Below, in pieces: positions 53,350-62,689 of a stretch of DNA of 64,000 bases; positions within the stretch are counted from its first letter, which is position 1; the number at the start of each line of letters is the position of its first letter. Under the pieces are notes generated by a model. It saw only the letters and a list, made by a program, of their open reading frames with translations, was not told the DNA's origin and made no database searches. The stretch lies in the NCBI RefSeq assembly GCF_011752565.1, contig NZ_VWXK01000008.1, positions 62,001 through 126,000 on the forward strand, read 5' to 3'. A program made the position numbers and the translations under genes. The DNA is from Pantoea sp. Ap-967. GTDB taxonomy: Bacteria > Pseudomonadota > Gammaproteobacteria > Pseudomonadales > Pseudomonadaceae.

Positions 53350-54201
53350 ATGCGCACCTACCGTTTGGTGATCGCCTGCCCCGACCGTGTTGGTATCGTG
53401 GCGAAAGTCAGTAATTTCCTGGCCCTGTACAACGGCTGGATCAACGAAGCCAGCCACCACTCCGACGAGCAGAGCGGTTGGTTCTTCATGCGCCATGAAA
53501 TTCGCGCTGAATCGCTGCCCTTCGGTATCGAGGCATTTCGCGAGGCGTTCGCACCGATCGCCGAAGAGTTCTCCATGACTTGGCGCATCACCGATTCGGC
53601 GAAGAAGAAGCGCGTGGTACTGATGGCCAGCCGCGAGTCGCACTGCCTGGCCGACCTGCTGCACCGCTGGCACACCGATGAGCTCGATTGCGAGATTCCT
53701 TGCGTGATCTCCAACCACAACGACCTGCGCAGCATGGTCGAGTGGCACGGCATTCCGTTCTTCCACGTGCCGGTAGACCCCAAGGACAAGGCCCCGGCCT
53801 TCGCCGAGGTGTCGCGCCTGGTGCAAGAGCACACCGCCGACGTGGTGGTGCTGGCGCGCTACATGCAGATCCTGCCGCCGCAGCTGTGCCGCGACTATGC
53901 CGAGAAGGTCATCAACATCCACCACAGCTTCCTGCCTTCGTTCGTCGGTGCCAAGCCTTACCACCAGGCGGCCCTGCGTGGCGTGAAGCTGATTGGCGCC
54001 ACCTGCCACTACGTGACCGAAGAGCTGGATGCCGGCCCGATCATCGAGCAGGACGTGGTGCGTGTCAGCCATGCCGACAGCATCGAGGACATGGTGCGCT
54101 TCGGCCGTGATGTCGAGAAGATGGTGTTGGCCCGTGGCCTGCGTTATCACCTGGAAGACCGCGTGCTGGTGCACGGCAACAAGACGGTCGTGTTCGACTG
54201 A
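53350..54201 (+). CDS. purU: formyltetrahydrofolate deformylase
   Basis: 283 aa. An N-terminal ACT domain (RLVIACPDRVGIVAKVSNFLALYNGWI) followed by the formyltransferase-like domain with CVISNHNDLRSMVEWHGIPF, NIHHSFLPSFVGAKPYHQA and LIGATCHYVTEELDAGPII. The Asn/His/Asp active site is present. It hydrolyses 10-formyl-THF to formate and THF, supplying formate for purine synthesis and C1 balance. Adjacent to mvaT (divergent), as in PAO1. Confidence 0.97.
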   Translation: MRTYRLVIACPDRVGIVAKVSNFLALYNGWINEASHHSDEQSGWFFMRHEIRAESLPFGIEAFREAFAPIAEEFSMTWRITDSAKKKRVVLMASRESHCLADLLHRWHTDELDCEIPCVISNHNDLRSMVEWHGIPFFHVPVDPKDKAPAFAEVSRLVQEHTADVVVLARYMQILPPQLCRDYAEKVINIHHSFLPSFVGAKPYHQAALRGVKLIGATCHYVTEELDAGPIIEQDVVRVSHADSIEDMVRFGRDVEKMVLARGLRYHLEDRVLVHGNKTVVFD

Positions 54202-54240
54202 TTGTGGCTTGGCCTGGGGTTCTGTAGGCGCGCCGCGATC

Positions 54241-54330
54241 CTTGTAGGAGCGGGCTTGCCCCGCGAAGCAGGCGACGCGGTGCGTGGCACCGGCTTTGCC
54301 GGTGTTCGCGGGGCAAGCCCGCTCCTACAA
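54241..54330. repeat. REP doublet, GGGCTTGCCCCGC core
   Basis: CTTGTAGGAGCGGGCTTGCC... and the inverse are separated by 37 bases containing a short hairpin GGCACCGGCTTTGCCGGTG. It follows purU. Confidence 0.9.
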
Positions 54331-54362
54331 CCAGCGTTATGATTGGCTTCATAGGAGCGTCT

Positions 54363-54596
54363 ATGGCAAAACCACGCAACCAACCCACCGCCTCAGCGCC
54401 GCCCACCCTGGGCGAGGGCTGCCTCGCCCGCTACGACCCTGATGCCCTCGGCGACGAGGATGGCACCGACTTCCCCGGCGCCGCCGAACTCTGGCGCCAG
54501 CTCAACCCGCCTGACGCCGCCAGCGCTCCAGCAACGGACGCGCCAGCAGGCAGACGAACACCGGCCCGCCCGCCAGCAGGTAAAAGTAGTAGGTGA
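54363..54596 (+). CDS. small uncharacterised protein overlapping the flippase-like gene end
   Basis: 77 aa. ATG 54363 follows AGGAGCG (54353-54359). The N-terminal half (PTLGEGCLARYDPDALGDEDGTDFPGAAELWRQLN) has an acidic, ordered composition. The C-terminal half, from about residue 47, is low-complexity Ala/Pro/Arg and lies entirely antisense to the last 95 bases of the next gene. Either the protein is real with a recently extended tail, or the start half only is genuine. I know no function. Confidence 0.5.
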   Translation: MAKPRNQPTASAPPTLGEGCLARYDPDALGDEDGTDFPGAAELWRQLNPPDAASAPATDAPAGRRTPARPPAGKSSR

Positions 54597-55494
54597 CCGC
54601 GCGCCAGATCAGGATCGCCGCGGCTGCTGTCGAGCTGCCCACCAGCGGCGCCAGCAGGCTGGCCGAGGTCAGCTCGGCGGCGCCGGCGCCACCTGGTAGC
54701 AAGCTGAACTGCCCGGCGCTGAGTGCGAGCATCTGCACCAGAAAGCTTGGTATCCACGCAAGCTGCGCGCCCAACCCCTGCAGCGCCAGGTACAGCACGC
54801 TGTAGCGCAGGCTCCAGTGCGCGCAGGTGAGGGCGAACACCAGTGCCAGCGTGCGCTTGGGCAGGCGCCAGGTCTGTGCCAGGGCGTGGATGAAGTGCAG
54901 CAACCTGCGCGCCCAGCGGCGCCTGCGCGGCGGCGACATGCCCAGGCGCCGCAGCAGCTGGCCGTTGACGCGCATCACCCGGCGCCGGTAGCGCAGCAGC
55001 AGCAGTACCAGGCCTAGCGCGGTGCACAGCAGCAAAGCGCTGCCCAGCAGCATGCCTTGCTGGCTGCGGCCCAGGCTGTGAAACAGCGCGTAGCCGGCAA
55101 TCGCCAGCATCGCGCAGAAGAAAAATACCAGGTCGTTCAACTGGTCCATGGCGAACACCGCGCCGCTGCGCGCGGGGCCGATGCGCTCACGGGCGAGCAA
55201 GGCCATCAGCGCCAGTGGCCCACCACTGCCACCGGGGGTGGTGCAAATGGCGAACTCGGTGGCCATCACCACGCCGAGGCTGCGTACCCGGCCAAGGCTT
55301 GCGCCGTGCTCGCCCAACAGCAGGCGCAGGCGCAGGGCGTTGATTACCCAGCACAAAAGAATCATCCCCAGCAGCGTCAGCAGCAGGCCGGTGTCGAAGG
55401 CCATGAGCCTGGGCAGCAGTTCGCTGCCGCCCAGCAGTGCCGGAACCAGCAAGGCGCCGAGCAGGGCAATGGCCAGCCAGGCGAAGCGGCTCAT
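54502..55494 (-). CDS. UPF0104/LPG-synthase-type flippase-like membrane protein
   Basis: 330 aa, about eight membrane helices. LLRLLLGEHGASLGRVRSLGVVMATEFAICTTPGGSGGPLALMALL is the first conserved segment, then WIPSFLVQMLALSAGQFSLLPGGAGAAELTSASLLAPL with the PGGxGxxE-like motif typical of the MprF/AglD membrane domain. Such domains flip or handle lipid intermediates. No lysyl-transferase domain is present. Its start overlaps the DUF2334 stop by 4 bases (ATGA on the minus strand). Third gene of a GT4-DUF2334-flippase unit. Confidence 0.83.
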   Translation of the reverse strand: MSRFAWLAIALLGALLVPALLGGSELLPRLMAFDTGLLLTLLGMILLCWVINALRLRLLLGEHGASLGRVRSLGVVMATEFAICTTPGGSGGPLALMALLARERIGPARSGAVFAMDQLNDLVFFFCAMLAIAGYALFHSLGRSQQGMLLGSALLLCTALGLVLLLLRYRRRVMRVNGQLLRRLGMSPPRRRRWARRLLHFIHALAQTWRLPKRTLALVFALTCAHWSLRYSVLYLALQGLGAQLAWIPSFLVQMLALSAGQFSLLPGGAGAAELTSASLLAPLVGSSTAAAAILIWRAVTYYFYLLAGGPVFVCLLARPLLERWRRQAG

Positions 55495-56255
55495 GCGAGC
55501 ACCTGGCGCTCCAGCCAGGCCGACTTGGTCAGCGGCTCACGGCCTTGCAGCAACAGTTCATCCAGGGTGCGTAGCCAATAGTCGCGTGAGAAGCGGTGGC
55601 GCATGTCCACCGGGTGCAGGCCCAGGCGCAGGGTTTCGGCGCTGTGCCAGCGCTGGCACTGCCAGTTGCAAACCACCCGCGACAAACCGCGGCGCCAGGC
55701 ACTGCGGGCGCTCCAGACCAGCCCCGGGGCGTCGAAGGCGGTGAAGTCGGGCAGGCGGTACAGGTGCTGCGGCGTACTGGTATAGCGCAGCGGCAGTTGG
55801 CACAGGGCCTGGCGTGTGCCTGGGCTCATCAGCCAGGCCGGGGCGACGAAGCCGGCCACCGGCCAGCCCTGGCGGGCGAACAGCGCCAGGCCCTGTTCCA
55901 GGCGGTGCAGGGCCTGGGCTTGGTCGAGGGCGTAGAACTCGCCCTCATGGGTGAAGACCCGGCGCATGAAGTATTCGCCCAGGCTGCGCGGCGTCGGCCC
56001 GTCGTCGGCATGGTAGAAACCATGCAGCGCCAGTTCATCGCCGCGCGCCAGGCGCCGTTCGAGCAGGCGGCAGAAGGTGGGGGAGCGGGCCAGCGGGTTG
56101 CGGTGGTGGAAGTCGGGTACCACCAGCCAGGTCATGGGCACGCTGCCCATTTCATCCACGGCCTGGACGAAGGGCTGGTAGTCGGGCCAGGTTTCCGGGG
56201 CGATATCGTGCAGCACCAGCATCAGGCTGCGCCCGGCGCCACTGGGCTCAAGCAT
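55491..56255 (-). CDS. DUF2334 polysaccharide-deacetylase-like protein
   Basis: 254 aa. LMLVLHDIAPETWPDY supplies the metal-binding Asp of the NodB-like fold, and DELALHGFYH the HxxxH-like pair; WLVVPDFHHRNPL and ARQGWPVAGFVAPAWL are also deacetylase-like. DUF2334 enzymes are related to chitin/peptidoglycan deacetylases. No signal peptide, so it probably acts in the cytoplasm on a lipid-linked or nucleotide sugar. Start ATG 56255 overlaps the glycosyltransferase stop by 8 bases; middle gene of the operon. Confidence 0.83.
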   Translation of the reverse strand: MLEPSGAGRSLMLVLHDIAPETWPDYQPFVQAVDEMGSVPMTWLVVPDFHHRNPLARSPTFCRLLERRLARGDELALHGFYHADDGPTPRSLGEYFMRRVFTHEGEFYALDQAQALHRLEQGLALFARQGWPVAGFVAPAWLMSPGTRQALCQLPLRYTSTPQHLYRLPDFTAFDAPGLVWSARSAWRRGLSRVVCNWQCQRWHSAETLRLGLHPVDMRHRFSRDYWLRTLDELLLQGREPLTKSAWLERQVLA

Positions 56256-57369
56256 GGGCGCGCACCAGGGAGGGGTGGCCGAGCACGGCCTGGTAATGCT
56301 GCAGCAGGCCGTTGACCACGTTGTCCCAGGAATAGTGCTGCTCCACATGTTGCCGGGCCTGGCGGCCCAAGGTGCGCACCCCGGCCTCGAACGCTTCGCG
56401 CACCGCCGTGGCCATGGCCCGGCCGTCATTGGCCTGGCACAGGCGCCCGCACTGCTCGTTGATGATTTCGCTGAACGCGCCGGCGCGCACGGCCACGACG
56501 GGAGTGGCGCTGGCCATGGCTTCAAGAATCACCAGGCCGAAGGTTTCCTGGTCACCGGCGTGTACCAGCAGGTCGGCGCTGGCCATCAGCCGGGCGACCT
56601 CCCGGGGCGGGCGGAACTGGTCGATGACCGTGACGTTGCCCGGCACGTTGGCCGGCATGTTCGAACCCACCAGCAACAGGTGGTAGGGGCGGCCCAGCTG
56701 CTGCATGCAGGCAAGCAGCACGGGCAGGTTCTTTTCCCGCGAGCCGCGCCCGGCGTAGATCAGCAGGCGGCTGGTTTCGGCAATGCCAAGCTCGGCCCGC
56801 AGTTGCGGGTCGCGGTGGGCGGGGTGGAAGGTTGCCAGGTCGACGCCCAGGCGTTGTACGTGGACATCGCGCACGCCCAGGCGGGCAAGCTTGTCGGCCA
56901 TTACCCGGCTGGGCGCCAGCACCCGGTCGAAATTGCCATAGAGCTTGCTGACGTAGGCCTCGACGTTGGGTGTGAACCAGTTGCCCATGCGGTTGCTTAC
57001 CAGCAGTGGCAGGTCGGAGTGGTAGAAGCCGATCACCGGCACGTCGAGCTTGCGCCGCGCTTCGAGCGCCGCCCAGGCGGTGAGGTAGGGGTCGCCGACC
57101 TCGATCAGGTCGGGCTGCAGGCTGCGCAGCACATTGCACCAGGGCGCCAGGCGCACGGGAAAGCGATAACCCTTGCCGAAGGGCAGGGGAGGCGCTGGCA
57201 CGTGGTGGATGCCATCGGCTTGATGGGCGCTGGCGCCGGGGATCAACAGGCTGTGGCGCACGCCGGGGAGGGCGTCGAGGCGATGGTGTTTGGCATCGAG
57301 GTAAGTTCGCACGCCGCCGCTGGCCGGGGCGTAGAACATGGTGATGTCGGCAATGTGCACGATCAGCAT
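56248..57369 (-). CDS. GT4-type glycosyltransferase
   Basis: 373 aa. N-terminal domain LIVHIADITMFYAPASGGVRTYL with a GGV loop for the acceptor, C-terminal donor-binding domain with LLIYAGRGSREKNLP and DQETFGLVILEAMASATPVVAVRAGAF, which carries the Ex7E motif. Resembles the SqdX/Agt/MgtA branch that glycosylates diacylglycerol, though polysaccharide roles are also possible. The ATG at 57369 follows GGAGGG with unusually short spacing; a GTG three codons on would have better spacing. First gene of the operon, overlapping the next. Confidence 0.83.
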   Translation of the reverse strand: MLIVHIADITMFYAPASGGVRTYLDAKHHRLDALPGVRHSLLIPGASAHQADGIHHVPAPPLPFGKGYRFPVRLAPWCNVLRSLQPDLIEVGDPYLTAWAALEARRKLDVPVIGFYHSDLPLLVSNRMGNWFTPNVEAYVSKLYGNFDRVLAPSRVMADKLARLGVRDVHVQRLGVDLATFHPAHRDPQLRAELGIAETSRLLIYAGRGSREKNLPVLLACMQQLGRPYHLLLVGSNMPANVPGNVTVIDQFRPPREVARLMASADLLVHAGDQETFGLVILEAMASATPVVAVRAGAFSEIINEQCGRLCQANDGRAMATAVREAFEAGVRTLGRQARQHVEQHYSWDNVVNGLLQHYQAVLGHPSLVRAHA

Positions 57370-57470
57370 CCCTCCGGGATCGTCTTCGGGTGTGTCATTT
57401 GGCAATGACGCGCCTAAAGGTTGACCTTACTGAAGGATAGATTGTTCGATCGGGGTTTGGCGGGTGAAGC

Positions 57471-57534
57471 ATCGCGAGCTGCGCTCGCTCCTACCGGCCT
57501 GCAGCCATCCTGTAGGAGCGAGCGCAGCTCGCGA
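57471..57534. repeat. REP doublet, GCGAGC core
   Basis: ATCGCGAGCTGCGCTCGCTCCTAC and the inverse GTAGGAGCGAGCGCAGCTCGCGA with a 17-base centre. Lies between the mcpG stop and the glycosyltransferase start. Confidence 0.85.
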
Positions 57535-57548
57535 AACGGTGGGGCAGG

Positions 57549-59423
57549 TCAGATGCGGAAGCTGCCCACCAGGTGTTTCAGGCGGGTAGCCTGTTGCTCA
57601 AGGTCCGAGCACGCGCGCAGGGTGGCCTGCAGGTTCTCGACGCCTTCCTGGTTGAGCATGTTGATCTCGTTGATGTCCATGTTGATCGAGTCCACCACGG
57701 CGGTCTGTTCCTCGGTGGCAGTGGCCACCGACTGGTTCATGCCATCGATCTCGCCAATGCGCACGGTCACGCTGTCCAGGCGCTCGCCGGCCTGGTTGGC
57801 GATCTGCACGCTGTCCTGGCTGTGGCGCTGGCTCTGGCCCATGGTGTCGACCGATTCGCGGGCGCCCACCTGCAGCTCCTCGATCATGGTTTGCACCTGC
57901 TGCGCTGACTCCTGGGTACGGTGCGCCAGGTTGCGCACTTCGTCGGCAACCACGGCAAAGCCTCGCCCGGCTTCACCGGCGCGGGCCGCCTCGATGGCGG
58001 CATTGAGCGCCAGCAAATTGGTCTGCTGGGAAATGCTGGTGATCACCTCGAGAATCTGGCCGATGTTCACGGTCTTGTGGTTGAGCGTCTCGATATGCGC
58101 GCTGGAGGTGACGATCAGGTCGGACAGGCGGTTCATCGCCGCGATGTTGCGTTCGACCACCTGCTGGCCTTCCTCGGCGAGCAGCCGGGCGGAGCTGGCA
58201 TGCTGTGACGCCTGGGCGGCGTTGCCGGCAATTTCCTGGGCGGCGGCGCCCAGTTCGTTGATGGCGGCGGCAACGCTGTTGGTCCGGTTGGACTGCTCGT
58301 CGGAGTTGGCCATCGACGAATTCGAGGCACTGATTACCCGCAGCGCCACTTCATTGACTTGCTGGGTGGCCGAGGACACCTCGCGGATCGAGCTGTGGAT
58401 ACGCTCGACGAAGCGGTTGAACGCCGTGCCAAGAATGCCGAACTCGTCGTGGTTGTGGATGGTCAGGCGCTTGGTCAGGTCGCCTTCGCCTTCGGCGATG
58501 TCTTCCATGGCCCGGGTCATGGTCAGCAACGGCTGCATGAGCGCGCGAATCAGCAGGCCGAGCAGGCCGATGATGATCACCACCGCCACCAGCGTGGCGA
58601 TGATCGCCGAGGTGCGGAAGGTGCTGAGCATGGCAAAGGCCTTGTCCTTGTCCACCGACAGGCCGATGTACCAGTTGGCCGAGGGCAGCCCCTTGATCGG
58701 GGTGAAGGTCAGCAGCCGGGCCTGGCCGTCGCTGTCGACTTCGGTGAGTTCACCTGACAGTTTCGGGGTGTGCTCGGGGAACAGGTCCGACAGCGACTTC
58801 ATCACCAGCGATTTGTCCGGGTGGACCAGGATCTTGCCTTGGTCGTTGACCAGGAAGGCGTAGCCCATGCCGCCGAAGTTCAGCGAGTTGATGATTTGCA
58901 CCAGGCCGTCCAGGGCCAGGTCGCCGCCGACCACGCCGACGTTGCTCGACACCTTGCTGAGGATGCCGATGACCATCTTGTTGGTGGTCATGTCGATGTA
59001 CGGTTCGGTCAGCATTGCACCCTGCGCGTTCATGCCATCCTTGTACCAGGGGCGGGTGCGCGGGTCGTAGCCGTCGGGCATCTTGGCGTCGGGGCGCACG
59101 CTGAAGCCGCCATCGACCTTGCCCAGGTAGACCGTCAGGAAGCTTGAGATCAAGGCATTCTGGCCCATCAGGGTTTCGGCATTGGCCGGTTGCTGGGCGA
59201 TGTTCTGGGCCAGGTTTTCCACCAGCTTGATGCGCCCGTCGAACAGGTTGCGGATGTTGGCCGACGTGGATTCGCCCATTTCAGCCAGATAGTTCTCCAG
59301 GTTGGCGCGGATGGCATTACGCTGGAGGTAGTCGTTATAGAGGGTGAACAGGCTGAAGGCGAGTATCACGATCAGCGAGGCCGCCAAAAGAATCTTGTGG
59401 CTGAAGCGAAGGCTTTTGTTCAT
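57549..59423 (-). CDS. mcpG: methyl-accepting chemotaxis receptor, McpG/PctC type
   Basis: 624 aa. N-terminal helix, a periplasmic dCache domain (about residues 35-275), a second helix, HAMP ([12 protein letters not shown]), and a 44-heptad-like signalling domain with the hairpin [42 protein letters not shown]. The amino-acid-binding dCache motif is visible: Tyr119, Arg124, Trp126, Tyr127, Tyr142, Asp144 in YDPRTRPWY and EPYIDM, with a further Asp near VVGGDLAL. The position between purU and pitA matches KT2440 PP_1371 (McpG), reported as a GABA receptor; the name rests on position and memory. A FliA-like promoter is upstream. Confidence 0.88.
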   Translation of the reverse strand: MNKSLRFSHKILLAASLIVILAFSLFTLYNDYLQRNAIRANLENYLAEMGESTSANIRNLFDGRIKLVENLAQNIAQQPANAETLMGQNALISSFLTVYLGKVDGGFSVRPDAKMPDGYDPRTRPWYKDGMNAQGAMLTEPYIDMTTNKMVIGILSKVSSNVGVVGGDLALDGLVQIINSLNFGGMGYAFLVNDQGKILVHPDKSLVMKSLSDLFPEHTPKLSGELTEVDSDGQARLLTFTPIKGLPSANWYIGLSVDKDKAFAMLSTFRTSAIIATLVAVVIIIGLLGLLIRALMQPLLTMTRAMEDIAEGEGDLTKRLTIHNHDEFGILGTAFNRFVERIHSSIREVSSATQQVNEVALRVISASNSSMANSDEQSNRTNSVAAAINELGAAAQEIAGNAAQASQHASSARLLAEEGQQVVERNIAAMNRLSDLIVTSSAHIETLNHKTVNIGQILEVITSISQQTNLLALNAAIEAARAGEAGRGFAVVADEVRNLAHRTQESAQQVQTMIEELQVGARESVDTMGQSQRHSQDSVQIANQAGERLDSVTVRIGEIDGMNQSVATATEEQTAVVDSINMDINEINMLNQEGVENLQATLRACSDLEQQATRLKHLVGSFRI

Positions 59424-59547
59424 GGCGTAATCGGTTCCGCTAAGGTTTTTTTATCGGGCGTTCGCACGAGTAGCGCTGCAAACAGCGCAACATCCCGAAA
59501 AGTCCTTTTTCGGTTGTTCCTGTGTATTAAGTGAATATCACCCATAG

Positions 59548-59575
59548 GTATCGGCCGAATTAAGGTAAAGCTTGA
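59548..59575 (-). promoter_or_regulatory. FliA (sigma-28) promoter of mcpG
   Basis: On the minus strand TCAAG (59575-59571), 15 bases, GCCGATAC (59555-59548). About 125 bases before the ATG. Sigma-28 control of chemoreceptors is standard. Confidence 0.65.
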
Positions 59576-59591
59576 GTAGAGGATTAAAGAG

Positions 59592-61067
59592 ATGTCGGAA
59601 TCTTCGACGATAGTTGTAGGTGCTGGCCCAGATGGCCTGCCAGTGCAGCAAGCCATGCGCCTGGCCAACCGCCACGGGCTGGTCGCGGGCGCAACGGGCA
59701 CTGGCAAGACTGTCACCCTGCAGCACCTGGCGGAGGTGTTCAGCGATGCCGGTGTGGCGGTGTTCGCCGCCGATGTCAAAGGCGACCTCTGCGGCCTGGG
59801 TGCTGCCGGGGCGCCACAGGGCAAGGTGGCCGAACGGATTGCCGGCATGCCGTGGCTGGGGCATACGCCACGGGCCTACCCGGTGAGCCTGTGGGATATT
59901 GCCGGGCAGTCGGGCCACCCGCTGCGCACCACCCTCACGGAGATGGGGCCGTTGCTGCTGGGGAACCTGCTGGAGCTCACCGACAGCCAGCAGGCTGCCT
60001 TGTATGCCGCGTTCAAGGTCGCCGACCGCGAAGGCCTGTTGTTGCTCGACCTCAAAGACCTCAAGGCTTTGTTGGCGCACCTCAAGGACAACCCACAGCT
60101 GTTGGGCGAAGACAGCGCCTTGATGACCAGCGCATCCACCCAGGCCTTGTTGCGGCGCCTGGCAACCCTGGAGCAGCAGGGCGCCGAGGCGCTGTTCGGT
60201 GAACCGGCGCTGCAGTTGGAAGATGTGCTGCGGCCAGACGCCGATGGCCGTGGGCGCATTCACCTGCTCGATGCCAGCCGCCTGGTGCACGAGGCGCCAA
60301 AGGTCTATGCCACGTTCCTGCTGTGGTTGCTGGCCGAGCTGTTCGAGCAACTGCCCGAGCGCGGCGATGCCGACAAGCCGGTGCTGGCGCTGTTCTTCGA
60401 CGAAGCGCACCTGTTGTTCAATGGCACGCCCAAGGCCCTGCAGGATCGCCTGGAGCAAGTGGTGCGGCTGATCCGTTCCAAGGGCGTTGGGGTGTATTTC
60501 GTCACCCAGTCACCGGGCGACCTGCCCGACAGCGTGTTGGCCCAGTTGGGCTTGCGCATTCAGCATGGGTTGCGCGCCTTCACCGCTCGGGAACAGAAGT
60601 CGTTGCGTGCGGTGGCCGACGGCTTTCGGCCGAACCCGGCGTTCGACAGCCTGGCGGTGCTGACCGAGCTTGGCATTGGCGAGGCGTTGGTCGGAACGCT
60701 GGAAGAGAAGGGCACGCCGGCGATGGTCCAGCGCGTGCTGATTGCCCCGCCACAATCGCGGATCGGGCCGTTGAGCGCAGCCGAGCGCAGCGCCCTGATT
60801 GCCGCTTCGCCGCTGGCAGGGCGTTATGACAAGCCGATCGACCGGGAGTCGGCGTACGAAATGCTGACCCAGCGTAAGGGTGAGGCAGTGGAGCCTGCGC
60901 CAGTGCCGAAGGCTGATGAGGAGAGTTTCGCCGACAAGGCCGGGGAGTTTTTGCAGAGTGCGGCGGGGCAGGCGATCAAGTCAGCGGTGCGTCAGGCGGC
61001 GAACCAGCTGGGGCGGCAGTTGGTGCGGGGGTTGATGGGGTCGCTGTTGGGGGGCAAGAAGCGCTGA
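59592..61067 (+). CDS. HerA-like ATPase (DUF853)
   Basis: 491 aa. Walker A is LVAGATGTGKTVTLQ and Walker B LALFFDEAHLLF; sensor-like VYFVTQSPGDLPDSVLAQLG follows. These form a FtsK/HerA-type RecA fold, the YjgR/DUF853 family. Predicted hexameric DNA translocase or ATPase; no known partner. The C-terminal tail (AGEFLQSAAGQAIKSAVRQAANQLG) is helical and glycine-rich at the end. Divergent from mcpG. Confidence 0.88.
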   Translation: MSESSTIVVGAGPDGLPVQQAMRLANRHGLVAGATGTGKTVTLQHLAEVFSDAGVAVFAADVKGDLCGLGAAGAPQGKVAERIAGMPWLGHTPRAYPVSLWDIAGQSGHPLRTTLTEMGPLLLGNLLELTDSQQAALYAAFKVADREGLLLLDLKDLKALLAHLKDNPQLLGEDSALMTSASTQALLRRLATLEQQGAEALFGEPALQLEDVLRPDADGRGRIHLLDASRLVHEAPKVYATFLLWLLAELFEQLPERGDADKPVLALFFDEAHLLFNGTPKALQDRLEQVVRLIRSKGVGVYFVTQSPGDLPDSVLAQLGLRIQHGLRAFTAREQKSLRAVADGFRPNPAFDSLAVLTELGIGEALVGTLEEKGTPAMVQRVLIAPPQSRIGPLSAAERSALIAASPLAGRYDKPIDRESAYEMLTQRKGEAVEPAPVPKADEESFADKAGEFLQSAAGQAIKSAVRQAANQLGRQLVRGLMGSLLGGKKR

Positions 61068-61077
61068 TCGCCTGGGC

Positions 61078-61159
61078 TGGCCCTTTCGCGGGGCAAGCCC
61101 GCTCCTACAGGCGTCGCGCTACCCCTGTAGGAGCGGGCTTGCCCCGCGAAAGGGCCGGC
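61078..61159. repeat. REP doublet, GGGCTTGCCCCGC core
   Basis: GGCCCTTTCGCGGGGCAAGCCCGCTCCTACAG and the inverse CTGTAGGAGCGGGCTTGCCCCGCGAAAGGGCC with an 18-base centre. Between the DUF853 and pitA genes. Confidence 0.9.
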
Positions 61160-61171
61160 ACAGGCAACCAC

Positions 61172-61199
61172 AAAAAAGCCGACCCTGAGGTCGGCTTTT
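61172..61199. terminator. bidirectional terminator of pitA and the DUF853 gene
   Basis: AAAAAAGCCGACC and GGTCGGCTTTT around CTGA. The T6 tail on the minus strand suits pitA; the plus strand has four T. Confidence 0.85.
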
Positions 61200-61216
61200 C
61201 ACTGCAGCGGGTTCGA

Positions 61217-62689
61217 TCAGGCCAGCGCCTTGGACGCCAACCAGAACAGGCCAGCCGCCAGGCCCATGGAAGCCGGCAGGGTCAGCACCCAGGCCAGCAG
61301 GATGGTCTTCACCGTGCCGCCTTGCAGGCCGCTCTTGTTGGCGACCATGGTACCGGCCACACCGGACGACAACACATGGGTGGTCGATACCGGCAGGGCG
61401 AACACGTTGGCCATGCCGATTGCGCAGGCCGCGGTGATTTGCGCCGACATGCCCTGGGCATAGGTCATGCCCTGCTTGCCGATCTTCTCGCCAACGGTCA
61501 GTACCACACGCTTCCAGCCGACCATGGTGCCCAGGCCCAGGGCCAGGGCGACGGCCACGATTACCCAGAACGGGGCGTATTCGGTGGTGGCGGTGAGGTC
61601 TTTGCGCAGCTTCTCAAGGTCGGCCTTTTCACGGGCGCCCAGGTCGGGCAGCTTGCCAACCTTCTTCGCGGTATCGTCCAGGCACAGCAGGTAGCGGCGC
61701 ACTTCCACACGCTTGTCGGCGTCCAGGGCGTGGTAGTCGGTCACGCCCCGCAGCGAGGCCTGCAGCGCAGCGATGGTCGGTTCGGTCTGCTGCGGGTTGC
61801 AGCTGAACTGCTCCGGCAGGTCAGTCGACTTGGCCTTGCCCAGTGCCAGGAACTCGCCCAGGGTGGCGGCGTTGCGCTGGTAGAACTGGCTCATGTGCAG
61901 GGTGGCGTCGCGGGTGCGTTCGATCTGGTAGGTGGTGCTGTTCAGGTCGAGCACGAACTTGGCCGGCACGATGCCGATCAGCACCAGCATGATCAGGCCG
62001 ATGCCTTTCTGGCCGTCGTTGGAGCCGTGCACGAAGCTCACGCCCATGGCCGAGATCACCAGCACCAGGCGGTTCCAGAACGGTGGGTGCTTCTTGTCGT
62101 CGAGCTTGCGGCGCTGATCCGGAGTTTTGTGCATCTTCGACAGTGGGCGCCACCATTTCAGGCCAACCAGTACCAGTGCGGCCACGACGAAGCCGGCAAT
62201 CGGCGACACCACCAGCGACATGGCGATGTCGATTGCCTTCTGCCAGTTCACGCCATCACCCAGCGGGATGCCATTGATCAGCGCATTGGCCAGGCCCACG
62301 CCGAGGATCGAGCCGATCAGGGTGTGCGAGCTGGAGGCCGGGATGCCGAAGTACCAGGTGCCCAGGTTCCAGGTGATGGCCGCAGCCAGCAGCGAGAAGA
62401 CCATGGCCAGGCCATGCCCGGTGTTCACGTTGATCAACAGTTCCACCGGCAGCAAGTGCACGATGGCGTAGGCCACCCCGACTCCACCGAACAGAACGCC
62501 GAGGAAGTTGAACACCCCGGAGAAGAACACGGCCAGGTGTGGCGGCATGGCTTTGGTATAGATGACGGTGGCTACCGCGTTGGCGGTGTCATGAAAGCCA
62601 TTGATGAACTCGAATGCGAGCACGAAGGTCAGGGCGAGCAGCAGGCTCACCAATACCCAGGCATCCAGTCCGCTGAATAAATCGATCAT
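61217..62689 (-). CDS. pitA: low-affinity inorganic phosphate transporter PitA
   Basis: 490 aa. About ten membrane helices in the two-repeat PiT fold: FEFINGFHDTANAVATVIYT (the GFHDxANAVAT signature) and the second copy LVISAMGVSFVHGSNDGQKGIG. It takes up phosphate (as metal phosphate) using proton force. A large central loop is in the cytoplasm. The frame is open upstream to 62839, but ATG 62689 gives the family N-terminus (MIDLFSGLDAWVLVSLLLAL). Confidence 0.95.
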   Translation of the reverse strand: MIDLFSGLDAWVLVSLLLALTFVLAFEFINGFHDTANAVATVIYTKAMPPHLAVFFSGVFNFLGVLFGGVGVAYAIVHLLPVELLINVNTGHGLAMVFSLLAAAITWNLGTWYFGIPASSSHTLIGSILGVGLANALINGIPLGDGVNWQKAIDIAMSLVVSPIAGFVVAALVLVGLKWWRPLSKMHKTPDQRRKLDDKKHPPFWNRLVLVISAMGVSFVHGSNDGQKGIGLIMLVLIGIVPAKFVLDLNSTTYQIERTRDATLHMSQFYQRNAATLGEFLALGKAKSTDLPEQFSCNPQQTEPTIAALQASLRGVTDYHALDADKRVEVRRYLLCLDDTAKKVGKLPDLGAREKADLEKLRKDLTATTEYAPFWVIVAVALALGLGTMVGWKRVVLTVGEKIGKQGMTYAQGMSAQITAACAIGMANVFALPVSTTHVLSSGVAGTMVANKSGLQGGTVKTILLAWVLTLPASMGLAAGLFWLASKALA

